From positions 1 through 11,251 of the forward strand of contig CAJONH010000157.1 in assembly GCA_905235825.1 (NCBI GenBank): a DNA stretch of 11,251 bases, written 5' to 3'. The notes under the pieces were generated by a model that saw nothing but the letters and a program-made list of their open reading frames with translations, did not search any database and was not told where the DNA came from. Origin of the DNA: Candidatus Gastranaerophilales bacterium. GTDB lineage: Bacteria; Cyanobacteriota; Vampirovibrionia; Gastranaerophilales; Gastranaerophilaceae. Shown one piece after another: positions 6,082 to 11,251 of this stretch (position 1 is its first letter; every line of letters starts with the position of its first letter). The position numbers and the translations under genes are program-made.

Positions 6082-6687
6082 TTATAAAAATTTATTTTCG
6101 GATTTTAATTTTTGAAAATGTTCTATATCTCTATACTTAAATACTCTGCAAGGATTACCGCCGGCAATTGCATAAGCGGGGATTTCCCCATGGACAACGC
6201 TTCCTGCTTGTATAATTGCACCTTCGCCTATTTTAGTTCCGGGTAAAAGCATTACATTTGTTCCAAGCCAAACAAAATCCCCTATTTCAATATCCTTAAT
6301 AATCATTGTTTCATCATAAGGTATTGCATTACCTCTATAATTATGATTTTGGGTAATCATTCTGCAATTTTCGCCGGAGTGAAAATATCTTCCTATTGTT
6401 ACTTTACCTGTTCCCTGTATAATCATTCCGTTAAAATTAACATTGTCGGATAAATATGTATTTCCTGATATCATTGTTATACCATTTACGTGGAGTGTTT
6501 TTTTACTGTTTTCGTTTAAAGGTTTTAATCTTCTTTTTGTCAGGTAATAATACGGATAGTATGTTATTTTTTTTATTAACGAATATCTTTTATTTTTTTG
6601 TACAAATCTTGAAATTAACCACGCAAGTAAATCAAAGGTCATTCTTTTTGTTTCACAAAAGGTATATATTGCAGATATTATAGACAT
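6082..6687 (-). CDS. Left-handed beta-helix O/N-acetyltransferase
   Basis: A 201-aa hexapeptide-repeat acyltransferase. The first 60 residues are basic, with a hydrophobic helix and an aromatic cluster (YYPYYY, 43-48), perhaps for membrane contact. From about 65 the repeats build the beta-helix, e.g. 'VTIGRYFHSG', and later 'IEIGDFVWLGTNVMLLPG' and 'IGEGAIIQAGSVV'. The loop QNHNY (113-117) carries the likely catalytic histidine 115. The C-terminal 'AGGNPCRVFKYRD' cap is typical of the maltose/sugar acetyltransferase group, which uses acetyl-CoA. Next to the FdtA-like gene it could acetylate the amino sugar (an FdtC-like role) or a glycan hydroxyl; the sequence does not decide. It starts 16 bp after the isocitrate dehydrogenase gene, with GAGAG upstream. 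A shorter start at Met16 is possible. Confidence 0.85.
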   Translation of the reverse strand: MSIISAIYTFCETKRMTFDLLAWLISRFVQKNKRYSLIKKITYYPYYYLTKRRLKPLNENSKKTLHVNGITMISGNTYLSDNVNFNGMIIQGTGKVTIGRYFHSGENCRMITQNHNYRGNAIPYDETMIIKDIEIGDFVWLGTNVMLLPGTKIGEGAIIQAGSVVHGEIPAYAIAGGNPCRVFKYRDIEHFQKLKSENKFL

Positions 6688-6703
6688 AAATTTATACTCT
6701 CAT

Positions 6704-7702
6704 TTATGATAAATTTTTTATTATTTCATCCTTAAATTCAGAGGTTGAAGAATTTCCTTTTAAATCAGGAGTTAATACCCTTCCTTCCTTTATAACTTTA
6801 AAAAGAGCTTTTTCAATTTTTTCGGCAATATTTCTTTGATTTATATATTTAAGCATCTCTATTGCGGAAAGTAAAAGAGCGGTAGGATTTGCTTTATTCT
6901 GCCCCTTTATATCGGGAGCACTTCCGTGAACAGGTTCAAAAACAGCCGCTTCCAGACCTATGTTTGCACCCTGTGCAACCCCGAGCCCGCCTATTAAACC
7001 TGCTCCAAGGTCAGAAACAATATCTCCGTATAAATTAGGCAATACAAGAACATCAAACTTTTCGGGATTTTGTACCAATTGCATGCATAGATTATCTACA
7101 AGGATTTCCTTAAATTCAATATCAGGATATTTTTGTGCAATTTCTCTTGCACAATTAAGAAAAAGTCCGTCGGTTAATTTGCAAATATTTGCTTTGGTTA
7201 CTGCAGTAACCGTTTTCCGATTGTTTTTTACCGCATAGTCAAATGCAAATTCGGCAATTCTTAAAGATGCTTTTCTTGTTATAATTTTTATGCTTTCAGC
7301 ACTGTCTTCATCGATTTGCCGTTCAATACCCGCATATAAATCTTCGGTATTCTCACGCACAATTATTAAATCGACATTATCAAATCTCGTTTTAATTCCT
7401 TCTATATTTTTACAGGGACGAAGATTGGCATATAAGTCTAAAGACTTACGTAATGCAACATTAACACTTCTGAAACCTTTTCCTATCGGTGTTGTTACGG
7501 GAGCTTTCAGTGCAACTTTATTTTTCTTAATTGACTCAATTACTCTGTCGGGAAGCGGAGTTCCCTCTTTTTCCATGACATCCGAACCTGCACTTTGAAT
7601 ATCCCATTCAATTTCAGCACCTGCTTCTTTTAATATGGAAACTACAGCTTCTGTTATTTCAGGGCCTATTCCATCACCGGGTATTAATGTTACTGTCTGC
7701 AT
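6704..7702 (-). CDS. NAD-dependent isocitrate dehydrogenase
   Basis: A 332-aa beta-decarboxylating dehydrogenase of the IDH/IPMDH family, complete at both ends. Substrate residues match isocitrate dehydrogenase: FRSVNVALR (77-85) gives Ser79 and Asn81, the counterparts of E. coli IDH Ser113 and Asn115. Leucine-pathway LeuB has a different segment here. Arg85, Arg95 and Arg116 bind the carboxylates, Tyr123 and Lys170 are catalytic, and Asp203, Asp227 and Asp231 bind the metal. The cofactor loop is HGSAPDI (259-265); Asp264-Ile265 marks NAD use, where NADP enzymes carry Lys-Tyr. The product would be 2-oxoglutarate plus CO2 and NADH. Homoisocitrate dehydrogenase is the main alternative, but Asn81 argues against it. 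The gene lies 8 bp after the dehydratase small subunit, and the TAG stop of that gene forms part of its own TAGGAG ribosome site. Confidence 0.85.
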   Translation of the reverse strand: MQTVTLIPGDGIGPEITEAVVSILKEAGAEIEWDIQSAGSDVMEKEGTPLPDRVIESIKKNKVALKAPVTTPIGKGFRSVNVALRKSLDLYANLRPCKNIEGIKTRFDNVDLIIVRENTEDLYAGIERQIDEDSAESIKIITRKASLRIAEFAFDYAVKNNRKTVTAVTKANICKLTDGLFLNCAREIAQKYPDIEFKEILVDNLCMQLVQNPEKFDVLVLPNLYGDIVSDLGAGLIGGLGVAQGANIGLEAAVFEPVHGSAPDIKGQNKANPTALLLSAIEMLKYINQRNIAEKIEKALFKVIKEGRVLTPDLKGNSSTSEFKDEIIKNLS

Positions 7703-7710
7703 ATCTACTC

Positions 7711-8214
7711 CTAAACCAAATCAAAATCACCGTGTTTTTTTATGTGTTCTATTAATCCGCCTTCGTTTAAAAGTTTTATCATAACATCAGGTAAAGGCGG
7801 GAAAGGCAATTTTATATCCTGTGTTTTATTGTAAACATAGCCTTCTTTTATATTTACTTCAAGCTCATCGCCGGCATTGATTTTATCTGTATCGCATTCT
7901 ATAAGTAAAAGACCGATATTAATTGCATTACGGTAGAATATTCTTGCGAAACTTTTTGCAAGAACAGCTCCAACTCCTGCTATTTTTATAATTTGAGGTG
8001 CATGCTCTCTTGAAGAACCCAAACCAAAATTATTTCCGCCTACAACAAAATCTCCCTTGCTCATTTTTGAGGCAAATTCCGGATCTGCATCCTCTAAAAC
8101 ATGTTTTGCCAGTTCAGGAAGGTTGGAACGTAAATGAAATAATCTTCCCGGTGCTATATGGTCTGTTGATATATTATCGCCGAATTTAAATGCTTTTCCT
8201 TTTAGTATTGACAT
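7711..8214 (-). CDS. Aconitase/isopropylmalate-isomerase-type dehydratase, small subunit
   Basis: A 167-aa swivel-domain subunit, the length of archaeal-type LeuD/HacB. I chose ATG 8214 because its protein begins 'MSILKGKAFKFGDNISTDHI', the normal family start, with GAGAGG (8222-8227) 7 bp upstream. A start at 8268 would add 18 unrelated residues inside the large-subunit gene. Further hallmarks are GLGSSREHAP (64-73) and 'AKSFARIFYRNAINIGL' (86-102). The cysteine often found in GCGSSRE is leucine here. The substrate loop PGRLFHLRSN (22-31) has an arginine at 29 near the position used by homoaconitase to read longer substrates, but a one-residue length difference makes alignment ambiguous. Start and large-subunit stop share a base (TAATG), which fits obligate 1:1 production. 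By context the substrate is most likely citrate/isocitrate. Confidence 0.85.
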   Translation of the reverse strand: MSILKGKAFKFGDNISTDHIAPGRLFHLRSNLPELAKHVLEDADPEFASKMSKGDFVVGGNNFGLGSSREHAPQIIKIAGVGAVLAKSFARIFYRNAINIGLLLIECDTDKINAGDELEVNIKEGYVYNKTQDIKLPFPPLPDVMIKLLNEGGLIEHIKKHGDFDLV

Positions 8215-9467
8215 TATAAAACCTCTCTGACATCTGCTATATAACCTTTTATTGCACTGTATGCACAAGTTGCGGGAGATGAAAGATATATAAATCCTTC
8301 GGTATTTCCCATTCTACCCTGAAAATTTCTGTTTTGACTTGATAAGCAAACTTCACCATCGCCTAAAATTCCGGCATGAACACCTACACAAGCTCCGCAC
8401 CCCGATGTAACTATTGCAGCTCCCGAATTTACCAATGTTGTTATAAGTCCTTCTTCAAGAGCTTGCAGAAATACCTGTCTTGATGCAGGTGCAACAAGTA
8501 ATCTCACACCTTCTTTTACTTTTTTATTCTTTAATATTTCTGCCGCAATTCTTAAATCTTCAATTCTTCCGTTTGTACAAGTACCTATATAAACTTGATT
8601 TACTTCAACTTTAGGCATTTCATCAATTGTTTTGGTATTATCAACGGTATGCGGTAATGAAATCATCGGTTTTAAATCACTGAGATTTATATTTATTACA
8701 CGTTCATATTCAGCATCATCATCTGCTTTTATTTCAACAAATTTATTTTCTCTGCCGTGCTGTTTTAAATATTCTCTTGTTTTTTCATCGGTTTCAAATA
8801 AACCGGCTTTTGCACCCGCTTCAACTGCCATATTGGAAATTGTAAATCTGTCTGACATTGTCATATTTTTTACGGCACTTCCCGTAAATTCAAGTGCTTT
8901 ATAAGTAGCTCCATCCGCACCGATTAAACCTATCAGATATAAAATTAAATCTTTAGCGTAAACACCTTTTTCAAATTCTCCTTCTAAAACAATTTTATAT
9001 GTTGAAGGAACTTTTAACCATGTTTTGCCAAGTGCCATAACAACAGCTATATCGGTTGAACCTACGCCTGTTGCAAAAGCTCCTAAAGCACCCGATGTAC
9101 AGGTATGTGAATCAGCACCAAGCAATACTTCACCCGGATTTACAAAACTTTCAATCAATCTTTGATGGCATACACCTTCACCGACTTCTGAAAGTACAGC
9201 TCCATATTCTTTTGCAAAATCTCTTAAAACGGTGTGAGAATTAGAAAGTTCTTTTCTGGGACTAGGTGCGGCATGGTCAATAAAAAGAATAGTTCTTTCC
9301 GGATTAAATAATTTACCTTTTCCCATTTTCTTAAATTCATTTACGGCTAATGGCCCTGTTCCGTCCTGAACCATTACAACATCTATGTTTGATATTATAA
9401 GTTCACCGGGTTTAACCGGTCTGTCTGCGTGTTTTGATAAGATTTTTTCCGCTATTGTTTGTCCCAT
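8214..9467 (-). CDS. Aconitase/isopropylmalate-isomerase-type dehydratase, large subunit
   Basis: A 417-aa [4Fe-4S] hydro-lyase subunit of the short archaeal-type LeuC/HacA/DmdA group. The three cluster cysteines are present: Cys297 in GTCTNG, and Cys357 and Cys360 in SGCGACVG. Other family stretches are 'MVQDGTGPLA' (32-41), IDHAAPSP (63-70), GADSHTCTSGALGAFATGVG (117-136) and 'SQNRNFQGRMGN' (377-388). The family adds and removes water in aconitate-type substrates: isopropylmalate, homocitrate, dimethylmalate or citrate. Sequence alone does not fix which. The adjacent isocitrate dehydrogenase and citrate-synthase-like gene favour citrate to isocitrate. GAGAG upstream provides the ribosome site, 18 bp after the synthase gene. 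The stop overlaps the small-subunit start by one base. Confidence 0.87.
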   Translation of the reverse strand: MGQTIAEKILSKHADRPVKPGELIISNIDVVMVQDGTGPLAVNEFKKMGKGKLFNPERTILFIDHAAPSPRKELSNSHTVLRDFAKEYGAVLSEVGEGVCHQRLIESFVNPGEVLLGADSHTCTSGALGAFATGVGSTDIAVVMALGKTWLKVPSTYKIVLEGEFEKGVYAKDLILYLIGLIGADGATYKALEFTGSAVKNMTMSDRFTISNMAVEAGAKAGLFETDEKTREYLKQHGRENKFVEIKADDDAEYERVININLSDLKPMISLPHTVDNTKTIDEMPKVEVNQVYIGTCTNGRIEDLRIAAEILKNKKVKEGVRLLVAPASRQVFLQALEEGLITTLVNSGAAIVTSGCGACVGVHAGILGDGEVCLSSQNRNFQGRMGNTEGFIYLSSPATCAYSAIKGYIADVREVL

Positions 9468-9485
9468 AATTCTCTCTTTCCATGA

Positions 9486-10796
9486 TTAAACAAATAAATG
9501 AGGTTGTGTAATAAAATTATTATCGACTCTCTTTTTTAAATTACCCGTCGGCATATAATATGGTGTAACTGTCATTATTTTAGCTGCAATATCGGGATAA
9601 TAATATATAAATTTAAGCTCGCTCTGGGTTAAAGGTTTTTGCGTGTGTACATTTGCATAACGAGCTAATTCAAGAATATTTCTTGCTTCGTCTTCATCCT
9701 GAAATTCTATTTCCATTTTTTCATATACATTTCTAAAACCTTTAATACCGCCATATTCACCTGTTGTAATCATTCTTCCTGTTTCAACTATTTCGGGTTC
9801 GCCTCTGCCTAATTCTTCATAAGCATATAATTCATAATTTAAACGGTCTTTCAAAGCACCATCTGCGTGTATACCGGACTCATGTGCAAATGCGTTAGCA
9901 CCTGTAGCAGGCTGATTAATCGGCAGCGGAACTCCAAATGCATAAGATGTATATTTGGCAAGTTTCCAAGTTTTAGAAAGGTCTATATTCGGGTCTATAG
10001 CATATTTTTCATGCATGCCGGATGATTTTAAAACACCCAATAAACAGGATATTAAATCGGCATTGCCGGCACGTTCGCCCATACCGTTAATTGCAGTATT
10101 GATATATGCATTTACTCCGGCATCAATAGCTGCTTTTGCACCAATAACACTATTTCCCGCTGCCATTCCCAAATCATTATGGAAGTGTAGTTCTATATCC
10201 ATTTGTGTTTCGGATGCTATTTTTGAAATTCTTTCATAAGCACTTATAGGATCGTCATAACCTAAAGTATCACAATATCTGAACTTTTGGGCTCCATGTT
10301 TTTTTGCTTCCAATCCGAATGTTATTAAATATTCGATATCGCTTCTTGAAGCGTCTTCCGCATTAACACCTATGGATTGAGCTCCGCAGGCAACTGCCGC
10401 ATCAAGGGCTTTTACGGTTGATTTAATTATATCATCTCTCGTTTTTTTACCGCCGAATTTTCCTTTTATCATCTGGTCAGAAGTTGAAACAGATAAATTT
10501 ATATTTTTTAATCGGGGAACATTCTGAAAAGAAAGGTATACATCTTCTTCTATACCTCTCATCCAGCCTGAAAGTTTTGTTTTCGTTATTACACCACGGT
10601 CAACAAGCTCTAAATTTCCGTTTAAATAGTTTAATTCGTGTTTGGTTGTGGGAAAACCTATTTCGGATTGAGTTATACCAACATCATCCAGCATTAAATT
10701 TATAATAGTCTTTTGCAGCTTTGCCAATCCTAAACGTGAAGTTTGAACACCGTCACGATTTGTTACATCAACAAAGTAAATGTATTTCTTTGCCAT
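9486..10796 (-). CDS. Re-citrate synthase-like DRE-TIM acyltransferase (homocitrate/isopropylmalate synthase family)
   Basis: A 436-aa Claisen-condensing enzyme. The TIM barrel starts with FVDVTNRDGVQTSR (8-21), and the metal and substrate residues are Asp15, the pair His204/His206 in HFHND, and Asn245 in NGMGERAGN. 'AHESGIHADG' (304-313) ends the catalytic part. After it come about 120 residues unlike the leucine-sensing domain of standard LeuA, which is typically more than 500 aa; so this is not a usual isopropylmalate synthase. The VDVTNRDGVQT start and LAKLQKT stretch match what I remember of clostridial Re-citrate synthases (C. kluyveri type), which make citrate from oxaloacetate and acetyl-CoA. 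Homocitrate synthase (2-oxoglutarate as acceptor) is the main alternative. It leads a seven-gene operon, with AAGGAA 5 bp before the ATG and a promoter at 10858-10886. The call rests on family memory plus the isocitrate dehydrogenase encoded three genes on. Confidence 0.75.
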   Translation of the reverse strand: MAKKYIYFVDVTNRDGVQTSRLGLAKLQKTIINLMLDDVGITQSEIGFPTTKHELNYLNGNLELVDRGVITKTKLSGWMRGIEEDVYLSFQNVPRLKNINLSVSTSDQMIKGKFGGKKTRDDIIKSTVKALDAAVACGAQSIGVNAEDASRSDIEYLITFGLEAKKHGAQKFRYCDTLGYDDPISAYERISKIASETQMDIELHFHNDLGMAAGNSVIGAKAAIDAGVNAYINTAINGMGERAGNADLISCLLGVLKSSGMHEKYAIDPNIDLSKTWKLAKYTSYAFGVPLPINQPATGANAFAHESGIHADGALKDRLNYELYAYEELGRGEPEIVETGRMITTGEYGGIKGFRNVYEKMEIEFQDEDEARNILELARYANVHTQKPLTQSELKFIYYYPDIAAKIMTVTPYYMPTGNLKKRVDNNFITQPHLFV

Positions 10797-10822
10797 TAAT
10801 ATTCCTTTTTATAGTGTCTGAT

Positions 10823-10845
10823 ATCGGCAAAACTAATATACCGAT
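10823..10845 (-). promoter_or_regulatory. Small inverted repeat in the operon leader
   Basis: ATCGG (10823-10827) and CCGAT (10841-10845) flank 13 bases in the untranslated leader, between the -10 box and the ribosome site of the synthase gene. It could be a repressor operator or a weak RNA hairpin. With five base pairs, chance is a serious possibility. Confidence 0.25.
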
Positions 10846-10857
10846 TTTATAGCAACG

Positions 10858-10886
10858 ATTATAACACAATATAAATGTTTTGTTTA
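10858..10886 (-). promoter_or_regulatory. Sigma-70-type promoter of the long minus-strand operon
   Basis: On the minus strand, TAAACA (10886-10881, 4 of 6 to TTGACA) and a perfect TATAAT (10863-10858) are separated by exactly 17 bp. Transcription would start near 10850, leaving a leader of about 55 bases before the synthase ATG. It sits just after the HU terminator, so the operon is transcribed independently of the HU gene. Confidence 0.65.
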
Positions 10887-10895
10887 ATATTGTTG

Positions 10896-10936
10896 CAAAA
10901 ATTAAAAGAGGCAGACATAAAGCCTGCCTCTTTTAA
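10896..10936 (-). terminator. Intrinsic terminator of the HU gene
   Basis: A perfect 13-bp stem (10902-10914 with 10924-10936, core AAAAGAGGCAG) and a 9-base loop lie 15 bp after the HU stop codon. On the minus strand the descending arm runs into CTTTTAATTTTT, a good U-rich release tract. This is a strong rho-independent terminator that separates the HU gene from the operon behind it. Confidence 0.88.
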
Positions 10937-10950
10937 ATAAAACCAAAGAA

Positions 10951-11244
10951 CTATTTCTTTGAAGCTACTTTTCCGTCAACGATTTCTTTGAATTTTTTAC
11001 CTGCTACGAATACAGGAGCTGTTTTTGCAGCAATTTTAATGCTTGCACCTGTTTGAGGGTTACGACCCATACGTGCAGCTCTTTTACGTGATTCAAATGT
11101 TCCGAAACCGACTAAAGTAACTTTTTTACCTTTAGCAACCGTCTTTTCGATTGTTGACATAAGAGCATTTAAAACTTCTGTTGCATCTTTTTGTGTAACA
11201 TTAGCTTTTTTTGAAATTTCTTGTACTAATTCTTCTTTATTCAT
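10951..11244 (-). CDS. hup: DNA-binding protein HU
   Basis: A complete 97-aa histone-like protein, the usual length plus a short Lys-rich tail. HU dimers bend and compact DNA without strong sequence preference. The N-terminal helices (MNKEELVQEISKK...) form the dimer body, 'KVTLVGFGTFESRKRAARMG' (41-60) is the family signature, and RNPQTG (61-66) is the tip of the DNA-binding arm with the intercalating Pro63. 'PVFVAGKKFKE' (77-87) closes the saddle. HU lacks the features that mark IHF subunits. The sequence resembles cyanobacterial HU, which helped my guess on lineage. Only seven bases lie upstream in the window, so its promoter and most of its ribosome site cannot be seen. A strong terminator follows, so it is probably a single-gene unit or the end of one. 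Confidence 0.95.
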   Translation of the reverse strand: MNKEELVQEISKKANVTQKDATEVLNALMSTIEKTVAKGKKVTLVGFGTFESRKRAARMGRNPQTGASIKIAAKTAPVFVAGKKFKEIVDGKVASKK

Positions 11245-11251
11245 GGTATAA

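Noticed and set aside
8215..8268. Upstream start of the dehydratase small subunit, adding 18 residues
   Set aside because: The extra residues overlap the large-subunit gene and do not match the family. ATG 8214 has GAGAGG 7 bp upstream and gives the standard N-terminus.
6704..10796. Plain leucine biosynthesis operon leuACDB
   Set aside because: The dehydrogenase has isocitrate-type Ser79/Asn81, and the synthase lacks the regulatory domain. A leucine role is not excluded, but it is the weaker reading.

Overview
The window is about 11 kb of AT-rich bacterial DNA with dense genes, short gaps and Shine-Dalgarno-type translation starts. A family-9 glycosyltransferase of the ADP-heptose type and several surface-sugar genes suggest a Gram-negative envelope. 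The HU protein resembles cyanobacterial HU, and the 115-aa protein near the left end resembles a small conserved family I associate with the cyanobacteria/Melainabacteria side. My best guess is a low-GC, non-photosynthetic relative of the cyanobacteria (Gastranaerophilales/Vampirovibrionia-like). This is inference from impression, not from a search.

Layout. (1) 1-714 has no convincing protein gene. It holds one copy of a GC-rich 70-bp repeat, a shorter relative of the repeat's tail, a large 60-bp hairpin, and a promoter-like site plus a strong terminator that could bound a small RNA. (2) 715-2068, plus strand: a small conserved protein and a GT9 glycosyltransferase, translationally coupled. 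(3) 3715-2072, minus strand and converging on the GT9 gene with a 3-bp gap: a charged helical protein of unknown function and an exported seven-bladed beta-propeller. (4) 3716-4038: an inverted repeat, the second copy of the 70-bp repeat and a plus-strand terminator. (5) 10796-4039, minus strand: seven tightly packed genes. They encode a DRE-TIM acyltransferase best read as Re-type citrate synthase, a two-subunit aconitase/isopropylmalate-isomerase-type dehydratase, an NAD-dependent isocitrate dehydrogenase, a left-handed beta-helix acetyltransferase, a nucleotide-sugar 3,4-ketoisomerase and a glycosyltransferase. (6) 11244-10951: the DNA-binding protein HU with its own terminator.

How the genes work together. 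The first four genes of the long operon look at first like leucine biosynthesis (leuA, leuC, leuD, leuB). The dehydrogenase, however, carries the isocitrate-binding Ser and Asn and the Asp-Ile pair of NAD-dependent isocitrate dehydrogenases. The synthase lacks the leucine-sensing regulatory domain and matches what I remember of clostridial Re-citrate synthase. The simplest reading is a compact oxidative branch, oxaloacetate + acetyl-CoA to citrate to isocitrate to 2-oxoglutarate, supplying glutamate. It continues without an obvious terminator into three genes that modify and transfer an unusual deoxysugar. The main unexplained structure is the 70-bp repeat: its two copies differ only at positions that are unpaired in a predicted hairpin, and together they bracket the unit carrying regions 2 and 3.
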